Assembly (NCBI RefSeq): GCF_001439635.1
Contig: NZ_LMBZ01000030.1
Coordinates: forward strand, 1 to 53,485
DNA: 53,485 bases
Reading direction: 5' to 3'
Origin: Solibacillus cecembensis
GTDB lineage: Bacteria > Bacillota > Bacilli > Bacillales_A > Planococcaceae
Positions 17,565 through 25,967 of the stretch are shown here, piece after piece (within the stretch, counting starts at the first letter, position 1; every line of letters starts with the position of its first letter). The notes under the pieces are model-generated. The model made no database searches. It was not told the origin of the DNA and saw only the letters and a program-made list of their open reading frames with translations. The position numbers and the translations under genes are program-made.

Positions 17565-18270
17565 AGTGCTTAAACTCTAAAAAATAAGTGTTGCATAAAA
17601 TAAAAACCTTTTGTAACCTTTTGCACTATGTGTATAGTGAAAACTAAGTTATATGTTCCCACAATACATACTTTTTCATCCGTACGTATTTTATCAATCG
17701 TAAGTGATGTTTTCGGCAATCTCGACAGAAGCATTTATTATCGTTTCATGCGCAGCACCTAAATGACTTGTCTAACTGTTATCGATTCTAGTGAAACATT
17801 AAATAAGAGTCAAAACATCTAACTGGAAAAACGCTAATTTTACCCCCTTTTTTTCGATGGATAAATTCGGCAATACGGAATAACGAATCAATCTATATGA
17901 AAAAGTCGCAATATCGAGCGATTAAACGACATTATATTAATAATGACATTTTGATGAACATACAAAAGTTTTTATTTTCCGATTATTTAGATTCATCAAC
18001 AATTTGTATGACCTACATGTTTTTTACAAATAAACCAGGGATAAACCGCTTTTTATCTAAACGTAGAGCGATTTTTCAGTTTTCCTCAAAAGAGCTTTTT
18101 GTATGCCTTCATATTTCCATAGTTAATCATTTACGACGAGACGTATAGATTTGTGCTAACCTTGTCTGTGCGCCTCATGTGCTTAGCCAGCCTAAACTAG
18201 CACATACTTTATGAAAATCCCTATTAGAATACTGACAATGGAAAGATAGAAACTTTTGTTGAATTTATAT
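17565..18270. other. Long intergenic region upstream of qoxA
   Basis: There is no convincing gene here. It holds an inverted repeat, CACTAT-N4-ATAGTG, at 17624-17639 with TTTTG and AAAA flanks, and two direct copies of CCTTTTG next to it; this is a possible regulator site for qox. An 83-codon frame at 17897-18148 has no ribosome site and an odd composition, and I do not call it. I found no clear -35/-10 pair. Confidence 0.5.
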
Positions 18271-18272
18271 AG

Positions 18273-18304
18273 CAAAAAAATCCCTGCACATTTCACAGGG
18301 ATTT
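18273..18304 (-). terminator. Terminator of the rRNA methyltransferase gene
   Basis: AAATCCCTG...CAGGGATTTTTTT on the minus strand. Confidence 0.85.
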
Positions 18305-18330
18305 CATTAACAATTTAGCTTTTAAATTTT

Positions 18331-19092
18331 TCATTTCACAAATGCATACAACAAGATGCCTGCTGCCACTGCTACATTTAAAGATTCTGCGCCACCTAAT
18401 ATTGGGATAATGACATTTTGATCTGTTTTAGCAAGCAATTGTGGACTTATCCCACTACCTTCATTGCCTAAAAGTAATGCAAAGGCATCGCTTGGCTCGA
18501 CATCCTTATACGAAACTGCTTCTTCAAGTGATGTACCATATACACGAACACCATCTTGCTGAAGGTTTTCAATCCATTCCATTAAATCTCCGCGTACAAC
18601 AGGAATATGGAAATGCGAACCTTGTGCAGAGCGTAATGTTTTTGGGTTGAATGCGTCCACACAACCTTTTCCTAGTACAACTGCATCAATTCCAGCTGCA
18701 TCGGCCGTTCGAATCATCGTACCAATATTTCCTGGATCTTGTACCGCATCGACTAGTAATACTTTGCGCCAATCATATTTTTCATCATCAGACACTTCTC
18801 GTTGCGTACAATGCGCAAACACACCTTGTGATGTTTCCGTTTCGGCAATTTCTTTTGCAACAGCATCATTAACCTCAATAAGTTCTACATCATCAATATC
18901 CCAAAGTAACGGTAAATCTACGCCGTCACGAACGATAATTTGCGTAATTTGATCTTTATGTTTTAATGCTTCTTCTACTAAATGAAAACCTTCTACGATA
19001 TATTCGCCTGATTTTTCACGTTCTTTGCGCTGCGTTAACAACTTTTTCCAATGCTTCACAAGCGAGTTTTGAGTTGATTCAATTCGTTTCAT
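18331..19092 (-). CDS. SpoU/TrmH-family RNA 2'-O-methyltransferase (YsgA type)
   Basis: A 253 aa methyltransferase with an N-terminal L7Ae-like substrate domain (IESTQNSLVKHWKKLLTQRK) and a C-terminal alpha/beta-knot SPOUT domain. VQDPGNIGTMIRTADA, LLGNEGSGIS and SLNVAVAAGILLYAF are motifs 1, 2 and 3 of the family. It transfers a methyl group from SAM to a ribose 2'-OH of rRNA or tRNA; the exact target is not known. In B. subtilis the homologue ysgA also lies between sspI and pheST, here separated from pheST by qoxABCD. Confidence 0.93.
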   Translation of the reverse strand: MKRIESTQNSLVKHWKKLLTQRKEREKSGEYIVEGFHLVEEALKHKDQITQIIVRDGVDLPLLWDIDDVELIEVNDAVAKEIAETETSQGVFAHCTQREVSDDEKYDWRKVLLVDAVQDPGNIGTMIRTADAAGIDAVVLGKGCVDAFNPKTLRSAQGSHFHIPVVRGDLMEWIENLQQDGVRVYGTSLEEAVSYKDVEPSDAFALLLGNEGSGISPQLLAKTDQNVIIPILGGAESLNVAVAAGILLYAFVK

Positions 19093-19164
19093 TTTATCCG
19101 TCCTCTACCTTTATTCGATTACCTATTCTAGCATAAAACACTTTTTTTCCCTAATGGATTCCAT

Positions 19165-19193
19165 GTATAATTGTTGAATTTTGGCTCATAGTA
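19165..19193 (+). promoter_or_regulatory. Sigma-G promoter of sspI
   Basis: GTATA, a 17 bp spacer and CATAGTA agree with the forespore sigma-G consensus (about GYATA-N17/18-CATNNTA). It lies 20 bases before the sspI start, in front of a small spore protein gene. Confidence 0.8.
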
Positions 19194-19212
19194 AGTGAAA
19201 AGGAGGTTTCAT

Positions 19213-19422
19213 ATGGATTTTCAAATTCGACAAGCCATTACGGCAAACGTAACAAATCAACAGCCACAGGAGTTTAGCGACATTGTAAATGATGCAATTT
19301 CACGTGGGGAGGAACATCTGCTACCTGGTCTCGGTGTCTTTTTAGAGAAATGGTGGAGTGCAGCCAATGAAAATGAAAGGAACGAATTTTCCCAAAAGTT
19401 AGCTGCTCAGTTCGCATCGTAA
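19213..19422 (+). CDS. sspI: Small acid-soluble spore protein SspI
   Basis: A 69 aa protein matching SspI, beginning MDFQIRQAITANV and containing VNDAISRGEEHLLPGLGV and FLEKWW. It is a minor forespore-specific protein located in the spore core. The start is the ATG preceded by AAAAGGAGG; the longer frame from a GTG begins within that ribosome site. A sigma-G promoter is directly upstream and a terminator follows. Confidence 0.95.
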   Translation: MDFQIRQAITANVTNQQPQEFSDIVNDAISRGEEHLLPGLGVFLEKWWSAANENERNEFSQKLAAQFAS

Positions 19423-19502
19423 TGAGCGGATTACAAAAGAGTGAATTAGTTATTTCAGTTTAAAAACAGGCACGTAGTAATTTAAAAATATGAGCACTAG
19501 TA

Positions 19503-19562
19503 AAACACCTACCGTTGAAATTGAGAATGCCCCTTCTCAAATCAGCGTCGAGGTGTTTTTTC
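19503..19562 (+). terminator. Terminator-like structured element after sspI
   Basis: AAACACCT pairs with AGGTGTTT around an inner perfect hairpin, TTGAGAA/TTCTCAA, followed by a T run. Confidence 0.7.
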
Positions 19563-19679
19563 TACTTTACAACAGAATTCCATTGCTGTTCGTTGAACAT
19601 TTGCACGATTCACCTTATAGTACAAATATACAACACGTGTTGCTTACATAACAAACATTCAAAAAAGGTGGCGTATTTT

Positions 19680-20501
19680 ATGATAACAATTAAATCCGTT
19701 CAATCCATTCCACTTCAAGGTGGCGCTGGTCGACAAGTACGTTTAGTATTACAGCCAACGAATCCACAAGAACATGATCCTTTTATTATTTTAGCTGACG
19801 ATCAATTTGCACATAATACATTTGCCGATCACCCACATAAAGGTATTCAAACCGTTACCTATGTCATTGATGGCAGTTTGGAGCATTATGATAGTAAAAC
19901 AAATGGCGGAGGTCGTTTAAATCCTGGTGATTTTCAAATTATGACGGCTGGTCGAGGCATTATTCACAATGAAAACCCGGATCCTGGGCAAGAAGCGCGT
20001 GTCCTACAACTTTGGGTCAATCTATCAAGTGAACACAAAAAAGTCGACGGTCAATATGAGGATTTAGCACATAAAAATGTACCAGTTACTGAATTCGATG
20101 GCGGTAAAATTGAGGTATATGCTGGTGAAATGAACGGCGCTAAGTCTCCGATGAAACTATTCACACCCTTTACTTTTGCGGCTGTTACTGTAGAAAATGG
20201 GGCATCTGAGCTAGTTATTCCTGCACAATATAATAGCTATCTTTATGTTCTTGAAGGGAGCATTACAATTCAAGATCAAACAATACAGTCACATCAAGTC
20301 GTTCGTTTTGACAGTTCCAACGAAATAGGCTCGATTCCATTTAGCGCGATATCTACTGCAAAATTCGTTGTTTTCGCGGGATTACCTATTAAAGAGCCGA
20401 TTGCTGCGCGCGGTCCATTCGTTATGAATACAGAAGAAGAAATTAAAGAAGCGTACGCTAGCTATCGTAACGGTACATTTTTAGATGGTGTACCTTATTA
20501 A
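19680..20501 (+). CDS. Pirin family protein
   Basis: A bicupin of about 273 aa of the pirin/YhhW family. The metal site is visible in the first cupin: HPHKGIQTVTYVIDGSLEH supplies His ligands, and GRGIIHNENP supplies a His and a Glu. The second cupin (about 175-240) has lost the ligands, as usual. Bacterial pirins act as quercetinase-like dioxygenases or redox regulators; the role here is not evident. The start is the ATG at 19680 after AAAAAAGGTGG; the longer frame would extend into the preceding terminator. It is monocistronic. Confidence 0.9.
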   Translation: MITIKSVQSIPLQGGAGRQVRLVLQPTNPQEHDPFIILADDQFAHNTFADHPHKGIQTVTYVIDGSLEHYDSKTNGGGRLNPGDFQIMTAGRGIIHNENPDPGQEARVLQLWVNLSSEHKKVDGQYEDLAHKNVPVTEFDGGKIEVYAGEMNGAKSPMKLFTPFTFAAVTVENGASELVIPAQYNSYLYVLEGSITIQDQTIQSHQVVRFDSSNEIGSIPFSAISTAKFVVFAGLPIKEPIAARGPFVMNTEEEIKEAYASYRNGTFLDGVPY

Positions 20502-20536
20502 TTGAATACATTTGTCATAGTAATTAAAGAAAAAAT

Positions 20537-20582
20537 AAAAGAGCGTTACATAGTTGATATAAATACTATGTAACGCTTTTTC
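20537..20582 (+). terminator. Terminator of the pirin gene
   Basis: AAAGAGCGTTACATAGT / ACTATGTAACGCTTTTT forms a long, nearly perfect stem with a T run. Confidence 0.9.
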
Positions 20583-20673
20583 CAAGGGGAAACTAACAGT
20601 TTACACCTTTGCAACTAAACGGTTCTTTAGTTTTTTAGTAAAAATAAATATACTGGGGATAGGAGTTGATCAT

Positions 20674-21120
20674 ATGTATTTTTCTTCAAAAATAAAAGAA
20701 GAACGTCAAAAGCACAATATGTCACAACAACAGCTTGGAGAAAAACTTAATATTAGTAGACAATCTATTTCCAAGTGGGAACGTGGAGAAAGTTACCCAA
20801 GTATTGAGTTGCTAATTAAGTTAAGTGATATATTTGAAATTACTCTGGACGAATTAGTAAAGGAGGATGCTTCTTTGAAAGAGAAACTTATAAAAGATAG
20901 CCAAAAATTAGCCTATCCAAGATGGAAATTATTTTTTGATTTTCTTTTAATAATTGGCTTTTTAAGCATACTAGCTAAGATATTCATTGTAATTGGGAAT
21001 AAATTATTTGATTTAAATATCGTGTTCTTACAGGGGTCTCTGTTATTTCAAATTGGACCGTTTTTTATGACTATCATTGGAGCAATTGGCAGCGAATCTC
21101 TAGCCAAAAAATACAAATAA
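20674..21120 (+). CDS. XRE-family regulator with membrane-anchor tail
   Basis: A 148 aa protein. The N-terminal Cro/cI helix-turn-helix (residues about 5-60) contains SQQQLGEKLNISRQSISKWERG, and DIFEITLDELVKED follows. After a basic linker come two hydrophobic helices (about 87-110 and 115-140). Such helix-turn-helix/two-helix proteins are common in Bacillota, and the tail may sense membrane state. GGAG precedes the ATG by eight bases. Targets are unknown, and no partner gene is adjacent. Confidence 0.88.
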   Translation: MYFSSKIKEERQKHNMSQQQLGEKLNISRQSISKWERGESYPSIELLIKLSDIFEITLDELVKEDASLKEKLIKDSQKLAYPRWKLFFDFLLIIGFLSILAKIFIVIGNKLFDLNIVFLQGSLLFQIGPFFMTIIGAIGSESLAKKYK

Positions 21121-21157
21121 TCATTTTGGGTTTAAATTTATACATTAATTATATAGG

Positions 21158-21192
21158 AAAGTCCCTACAAACTATCTGAAGGGACTCTTTTT
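21158..21192 (+). terminator. Terminator of the XRE gene
   Basis: AAAGTCCCT ... AGGGACTC followed by TTTTT. Confidence 0.8.
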
Positions 21193-21299
21193 CAGTATAT
21201 ATCCTCCCTCCCCCTTAGCTTATTATTTGATTCATGAATATGAATTATCCCTCATATAATTCCCGCTTCTCCAATCATCCATATACCTGCTTCTTCTTA

Positions 21300-21974
21300 C
21301 TATGTAAAATAACTTAATAATTTATCCAAGGAATCAATCTCACCATTTGGTTTTATTGCGGTATCATTCTTAATCAAATGAGGATTGAACCATATGCCCT
21401 TTATTTTTGTATTTTGGCACCCGCCAATATCCTTTTCTAAGTCATCTCCAACGAATAATGCGTCTTCCTGTTCCACATTAAGCTTATTTAATGCTAATTC
21501 AAATATGCGTTTGTCCGGTTTACTTAACCCCACTTCTTCAGAAATAATGATTATATCAAAATAACGATTTAAATTAGTGTGAATTATTTTAGCTTTTTGT
21601 CTTTGAGTTGAACCATTTGTTATAATCGCAACTTTAACATGCATCTTTATCGTATTGATGATATTTATAGTTTCTTGATTTATCGAAAAGCAATTTGGAA
21701 AATGATGATTCCAAAAATCTTGAATGTCGTTACGTGGCAATCTATATCGGGGTGGAAATTCATCGAAAAGTGATTCCAAAACTTTTATTTTATTATTATT
21801 GCCATAGCCTTTATTGTCATATTCCTTAAACTTATTAAGCATTCTGTTTCTTTCGGAGTTTTTAACATTCTCATAGCACTTTTCTAAAATAATTAAAAAC
21901 ATTTTCTCTACAGCATTATCCCTATTAAGTAAAGTATCATCTAAATCAAATAGTATCGCTTTATAGCCACCCAA
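21300..21974 (-). CDS. HAD-superfamily phosphatase (YjjG-like)
   Basis: A 224 aa haloacid dehalogenase-type hydrolase. Motif I is FDLDDTLLNRD (two catalytic Asp), motif II is ITNGSTQRQKAK, motif III is the Lys in GLSKPDKRIF and motif IV is VGDDLEKDIGG. The cap of about 90 residues is helical (C1 type), as in noncanonical nucleotidases. The likely start is TTG, with AGAAAGG upstream. It is the third gene of an operon with two acetyltransferases, 31 bases behind the second. The substrate is unknown. Confidence 0.85.
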   Translation of the reverse strand: MGGYKAILFDLDDTLLNRDNAVEKMFLIILEKCYENVKNSERNRMLNKFKEYDNKGYGNNNKIKVLESLFDEFPPRYRLPRNDIQDFWNHHFPNCFSINQETINIINTIKMHVKVAIITNGSTQRQKAKIIHTNLNRYFDIIIISEEVGLSKPDKRIFELALNKLNVEQEDALFVGDDLEKDIGGCQNTKIKGIWFNPHLIKNDTAIKPNGEIDSLDKLLSYFT

Positions 21975-22005
21975 TACTTCACAACCTTTCTCTAAAAAAG
22001 ATTTA

Positions 22006-22494
22006 CTATTCTTTTACTCTATACACCATAGTAATGGATGTTCCTGACATGCCGTAATCTAAAAAGCCCAATTTCTTATAAATATGAACTGCATTACTAT
22101 TTTCAGGATCGACACTTAGGGAAATGGATTTATATCCCTCACAAATTACTTGATGAATTATTTTCTTCATAAGCAAAGTTCCTATTCCTGTTCCTCTAAC
22201 TTCTTCCGCAACCGCAATTCCTAATTCAGGCGTTTGACTGTCTACATAACCATATCCCTGATTTAATTCATCAAACAATCTATACCAAACAGCTCCTACC
22301 GCTTCATTATTCGTATTTAATGCGATTAATGCTGCGTCGCCATCTCTTCCCCAACCTTCGTGATATTTTTTTAAATGAGGCGTATTTATTAATTCCTCTT
22401 TATTCTGTTTATTCTCAAGTATATGGATTGATTCATAAAACATATCTGTCAAAAAATCAAATTCACTTTTTTCGATGTTTCTAATAATAACCAT
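22006..22494 (-). CDS. GNAT-family N-acetyltransferase
   Basis: A 162 aa GNAT protein. The acetyl-CoA pyrophosphate loop is VRGTGIGTLLMKKI (Q/RxxGxG/A), preceded by a beta-4 strand with LGIAVAEE. The C-terminal SLSVDPENSNAVHIYKKLGF matches motif B. It probably acetylates a small molecule or protein N-terminus. It lies 11 bases behind another GNAT gene and 31 before a HAD gene, all in one direction. The substrate is unknown. Confidence 0.85.
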   Translation of the reverse strand: MVIIRNIEKSEFDFLTDMFYESIHILENKQNKEELINTPHLKKYHEGWGRDGDAALIALNTNNEAVGAVWYRLFDELNQGYGYVDSQTPELGIAVAEEVRGTGIGTLLMKKIIHQVICEGYKSISLSVDPENSNAVHIYKKLGFLDYGMSGTSITMVYRVKE

Positions 22495-22505
22495 CTATTT
22501 ACCCC

Positions 22506-22979
22506 CTACTCTTTTTTAACCATAGTCATGAATTCTGCAAAATCAGTGCTAAATTCGTCTTTCTTCTCAAAACCAAGCTTTTCATATAGATGGATTGCCC
22601 TTTGATTGAATTTTGCTACTGTCAATCGAATTGGAGTGCCTTGATAGTTCTTTTCAATATAACGCAAAATAAATGAGCTAAATTCAAAACCACTCCCTTT
22701 GCCTACGTATTTAGGGTTCATACCTAATCCCATATCAATTGAACGCTCTGAATAAACACCAAACTTTTTTCCAACAGGAACTTGCGCATTGTCACCCGTG
22801 CAAAAAAAGCCAATTAATTGTTGATAATCATTAAATAGCGCAATATATGAACCATCAAGTAGTTCCTCCATCGCCTCATCTGTTAATTCATTATTGTAAA
22901 AATCATATGGTTTCTCATATTCCCAGCTAAGAATATCTCTAGCTATTTCTTCATTCATAATTTCAGTAAGTAATTTCAT
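22506..22979 (-). CDS. GNAT-family N-acetyltransferase
   Basis: A GNAT protein of about 157 aa. The fold is indicated by GMNPKYVGKGSGFEFSSFIL (acetyl-CoA loop) and IRLTVAKFNQRAIHLYEKLGFEK. The start is set at the ATG eight bases after GGGGAGAGG; the GTG nine bases earlier overlaps the ribosome site. It is the first gene of the GNAT-GNAT-HAD operon and is not closely similar to the second GNAT, so it is not a recent duplicate. Confidence 0.83.
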   Translation of the reverse strand: MKLLTEIMNEEIARDILSWEYEKPYDFYNNELTDEAMEELLDGSYIALFNDYQQLIGFFCTGDNAQVPVGKKFGVYSERSIDMGLGMNPKYVGKGSGFEFSSFILRYIEKNYQGTPIRLTVAKFNQRAIHLYEKLGFEKKDEFSTDFAEFMTMVKKE

Positions 22980-23091
22980 GTTAAACACCTCTCCCCTATA
23001 ATAATTCGATAATATTCTAAGTTAATCCTTCCAAAAACTCACCTTCAGTTTAATAATATAAAATTGCAAGTTGCCCCCCTTTAAATATCAA

Positions 23092-23124
23092 AAAAAGCAA
23101 CCCAGCGTCTCCCGGATTGCTTTT
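23092..23124 (-). terminator. Terminator of argF
   Basis: AAAGCAATCC and GGGTTGCTTT form a stem with seven T on the minus strand. The loop contains GGGAGACGCTG, a sequence found again in the hairpin upstream. Confidence 0.8.
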
Positions 23125-23132
23125 ACTATGTA

Positions 23133-23258
23133 GTGATGAGGTATTCCATCTTGAGTACGTTCATCACGTGTAGTTATTTGATGTGTCACAGCGTCTCCCA
23201 TTCCAACATCAAACAGCGCTACTGTCTACTTGTTCACCCTTCCTGCTCGCAAGTAGAC
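23133..23258 (-). other. Structured 3' untranslated region of argF (three hairpins)
   Basis: Three consecutive perfect stems lie between the argF stop and its terminator. GTCTACTTG/CAAGTAGAC is at 23224-23258, TTTGATGT/ACATCAAA at 23177-23213 and GTGATGA/TCATCAC at 23133-23167. The loop of the middle one carries GGGAGACGCTG (minus strand), which recurs in the terminator loop. I do not recognise a known RNA family. Confidence 0.55.
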
Positions 23259-23305
23259 ATCCTTATATAGCAACACCATTACAACCCGTAATCGTGAAGC
23301 TTCTT

Positions 23306-24274
23306 CTATTCAGCCAACAGTGAAACTAACACTGCTTTTTGTGCATGCAAACGATTTTCTGCTTGTTCAAAAATGTACGAATTCGGTCCATCAATGACAG
23401 ATGTCGCTACTTCTTCCTCGCGATGTGCTGGTAAACAGTGAAGGAACATATAATCCGGCTTCGCATGGGCAACAAGTGCATCATTAATTTGATAACCCGT
23501 AAAGTCCTTTAAGCGCTGTGCCGTTTCTTCCTCTTGCCCCATCGATGTCCAAACATCTGCATAAATCGCATCCGCATCTTTTACAGCTAATACAGGATCA
23601 TTGGTAACAAAAACGATACTGCCATTTTTCGCTGCAATTTGTTGTGCTTTTTCGATAATCGTTTCATCACATTCATAACCAGCTGGTGTTGCAACCGTTA
23701 CGTGCATACCTACATGTGCAGCTGCAACGATTAATGCGTGGGCAACATTATTGCCATCCCCAACATAGGCAATTTTCAAGCCTTTTAATTCACCTTTATT
23801 TTCAGCGATTGTTTCAAGGTCAGCTAATGCTTGGCAAGGGTGATCAATGTCTGTTAAACCATTGATTACCGGAATCGAAGCAGCCTCCGCAAGTTCTTCA
23901 ACCATTGTATGTGAATTGGCACGAATCATAATACCGTCTAAATATCCTGACAAAACTTGACCTGTATCTGAAACAGGCTCACCGCGACCAATTTGCATAT
24001 CTCTTGCATTCATATACATGCCATAGCCACCTAGCTGCTGCATGCCTACTTCAAATGAAACACGCGTACGAGTCGAGCTTTTTTCAAAAATCATCCCTAA
24101 CGTTTTACCTTCTAGTAGACGTGGGCATTTACCCGCTTTTGTAATTGTTTTGAGCTGCGTTGCTAATTTAATTAAATCTTGAACTTCTTCGCTTGTATAA
24201 TCAAGCAGTGTTAGCAAATCTTTGCCTTTTAAGCTTTCGACAGGCTTTAACTGTATTTCTTCTAATAATTTCAT
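23306..24274 (-). CDS. argF: Ornithine carbamoyltransferase
   Basis: A 322 aa enzyme that joins carbamoyl phosphate and ornithine to give citrulline in arginine synthesis. The carbamoyl-phosphate loop is SSTRTRVSFE (about 55-64) and the ornithine site is HCLPAHREEEV near residue 275. The length is normal. AGAGGTG lies upstream of the ATG. It stands alone, without other arg genes or the arcABC set, so the biosynthetic or catabolic role must be inferred; anabolic is more likely. A clear promoter and a structured 3' region flank it. Confidence 0.95.
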   Translation of the reverse strand: MKLLEEIQLKPVESLKGKDLLTLLDYTSEEVQDLIKLATQLKTITKAGKCPRLLEGKTLGMIFEKSSTRTRVSFEVGMQQLGGYGMYMNARDMQIGRGEPVSDTGQVLSGYLDGIMIRANSHTMVEELAEAASIPVINGLTDIDHPCQALADLETIAENKGELKGLKIAYVGDGNNVAHALIVAAAHVGMHVTVATPAGYECDETIIEKAQQIAAKNGSIVFVTNDPVLAVKDADAIYADVWTSMGQEEETAQRLKDFTGYQINDALVAHAKPDYMFLHCLPAHREEEVATSVIDGPNSYIFEQAENRLHAQKAVLVSLLAE

Positions 24275-24307
24275 GTCCTACACCTCTGTAACCTTAATGT
24301 TGTCTTT

Positions 24308-24336
24308 ATTATACATATGCATAATTATAAAATCAA
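24308..24336 (-). promoter_or_regulatory. Sigma-A promoter of argF
   Basis: TTGATT, a 17 bp spacer and TATAAT, 34 bases before the start codon. The AT-rich spacer and flank contain TGCATAATTATA and GTGAATTATTATA, which resemble arginine-repressor half-sites (TGAAT-like); operator function is speculative. Confidence 0.7.
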
Positions 24337-24467
24337 GTGAATTATTATAAAAAATTAAATATTTAATTTTATTTATAATTAGGCATAAATCGGTTTTTAG
24401 ATAATAAAGTAAATACCTGTTTTAAGTAGAAAATAACTAACTTTATTAGAATTAATAGAAAATTATA

Positions 24468-24496
24468 TTGAAATTATAGTTATTTTCCTTAATAAT
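24468..24496 (+). promoter_or_regulatory. Promoter of the SRPBCC gene
   Basis: TTGAAA, a 17 bp spacer and AATAAT. It overlaps the ATG of the longest reading frame at 24495, which supports the downstream start at 24582. Confidence 0.55.
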
Positions 24497-24581
24497 GAAA
24501 CGAATGATTGGTTTTCATTTGGATGTTTCCCTATTCCTTACAAAGCCATTCGAAATGAAGTTCAAAGGGGATGAACGGGCA

Positions 24582-25037
24582 ATGCCACAAGCTATTCACA
24601 CAGTTGAAGTCGCATTAAACAATGAGGTCGTTTGGGATTTTACGAAGGATTTTAATGCATGGGCGCCATTAATTTCTGGTTATTTAGCACATGAGGTACA
24701 AAATGATATGCAATTTCATTGGGTATTTAAAGCGGATCTTGGTTTCACGAAAAAAACAATCAAATTACAAGTTGATATTCAAGAAGTCACTGCACCGTCC
24801 GATGTGAAGTTCAAGTTAACTGGTCTTTCGGATAGCTTTAATGGGCATGGCTATTTTAAGCTGCATAAGGTGAACGAAACGACAACACAATTCACTGGAA
24901 GCCTCGACCTTTCTGCAAGTGGAATGATGGGCATGATGATTAATCCCGTTTTAGAAACCTTTGTCCCACAAATGACGGAGCAATTAATCGTAGCTATTAA
25001 AGCAAAGTTAAATGGTGTACATTCTATAAGTATTTAA
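24582..25037 (+). CDS. SRPBCC-fold protein (polyketide cyclase/CoxG-like)
   Basis: A protein of about 151 aa that begins MPQAIHTVEVALNNEVVWDF, the usual opening strand and helix of the START/SRPBCC fold. A central LTGLSDSFNGHGYF and a long C-terminal amphipathic helix (MGMMINPVLETFVPQMTEQL) follow. Such proteins bind hydrophobic ligands in a deep cavity. The start was chosen because the promoter lies over the earlier ATG and AAAGGGG precedes this one. It is monocistronic. No ligand can be proposed. Confidence 0.75.
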   Translation: MPQAIHTVEVALNNEVVWDFTKDFNAWAPLISGYLAHEVQNDMQFHWVFKADLGFTKKTIKLQVDIQEVTAPSDVKFKLTGLSDSFNGHGYFKLHKVNETTTQFTGSLDLSASGMMGMMINPVLETFVPQMTEQLIVAIKAKLNGVHSISI

Positions 25038-25041
25038 ATTG

Positions 25042-25083
25042 AAAAGGCGTATGAAATTTAAACTCATTTCATACGCCCTTTTG
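25042..25083. terminator. Bidirectional terminator between convergent genes
   Basis: AAAAGGCGTATGAAAT / ATTTCATACGCCCTTTT serves both the SRPBCC gene and the facing membrane-protein gene. Confidence 0.9.
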
Positions 25084-25085
25084 AA

Positions 25086-25826
25086 TTATTCGTGTTGAAC
25101 TTTTTCTTCCATCATTTTATAAAACATCGCAGTTTCATCTGCTGTATCTAAATTGAATATGGTTTTTTTATCATTCACGACAAACGAAATAAATGGTGGT
25201 ACACTTTTGTCAACGAAAAGTTTTGCCTTCTCACCATTTTCAAATTTAAAATGTCCTTTTAATTGGGAGCCGACAGCAGATCCATTTGTACGCATCGAGA
25301 TTTCAGGGAGTTCTTCTATTAAAGAAAGCTGCTCCATTTCTGCCCACTCATATGTATCTCCATACATGCCACCTATTTTAAGCGCCTCTTCACTCGCGAC
25401 AATGCCGGATTGCTGCGTTGAAAAATACATTAAAATCGCTACACCTATTGACGTAATAACTAAAATAATTATTGGTATTTTTAATTGCTTACTCGCACCT
25501 TTTTTCCATTTGCCGTTTTCATCAACTAAATTGCCATTGAACTTTTGCGCCTTCATAATGAAAACAACCGTCGCTGCGGCAATCGCCATCATAATCGGTA
25601 CTGACACTGCCGGTTTACCCATCCACTGCAAGGCGCCCATTACTGCAAATATTAGTGCTAGGAAGTACATATACATACCTGTCATGCGCCCGAGTCCTTT
25701 TGTATCAACATTAGCCTTGCGCTCTTTTGACATTGTATTGTAGCCCGAAATTAAGAAATACCATTTCATTTTATGTACTGCAATGCCTAAAAAGATAAAT
25801 AGCCCTGCTAATATGAACCAAATCAT
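25086..25826 (-). CDS. DUF3784-like membrane protein with C-terminal PH-like domain
   Basis: A 246 aa protein. The first part has three helices, with ILAGLFIFLGIAVHKMKWYFLISGYNTMSKERK, which resembles DUF3784 proteins. A fourth helix lies at about 118-135. The C-terminal extracytoplasmic or cytosolic part (about 150-246) is beta-rich and ends in a helix (DETAMFYKMMEEKV), like a bacterial PH domain. The start has GGGGGAACG upstream. The function is unknown. Confidence 0.65.
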   Translation of the reverse strand: MIWFILAGLFIFLGIAVHKMKWYFLISGYNTMSKERKANVDTKGLGRMTGMYMYFLALIFAVMGALQWMGKPAVSVPIMMAIAAATVVFIMKAQKFNGNLVDENGKWKKGASKQLKIPIIILVITSIGVAILMYFSTQQSGIVASEEALKIGGMYGDTYEWAEMEQLSLIEELPEISMRTNGSAVGSQLKGHFKFENGEKAKLFVDKSVPPFISFVVNDKKTIFNLDTADETAMFYKMMEEKVQHE

Positions 25827-25893
25827 TTTCGTTCCCCCGTTCTTTTTTCATTTGTATGATTAGAATATTAAAACAAAAGATATTTACATAATA

Positions 25894-25932
25894 CAAAAGG
25901 TAGGTTAATTCCTTTTCAGAATTAATCTACCT
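25894..25932 (-). terminator. Terminator of the M42 peptidase gene
   Basis: GGTAGATTAATT / AATTAACCTACC with TTTTG on the minus strand. Confidence 0.8.
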
Positions 25933-25967
25933 TCTACATATACTAAAAATCGTTTCAGCTCAATTTA

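Noticed and set aside
17897..18148. An 83-codon frame in the region upstream of qoxA
   Set aside because: It has no ribosome site, no recognisable domain and a composition unlike its neighbours. It is probably non-coding.
19515..19679. An N-terminal extension of the pirin with Cys-rich sequence
   Set aside because: The frame starts inside the terminator after sspI; the ATG at 19680 has a ribosome site and gives the normal pirin length.
24495..24581. An extended start for the SRPBCC protein
   Set aside because: The first ATG is inside the -10 box and the extra residues do not fit the fold's usual beginning.
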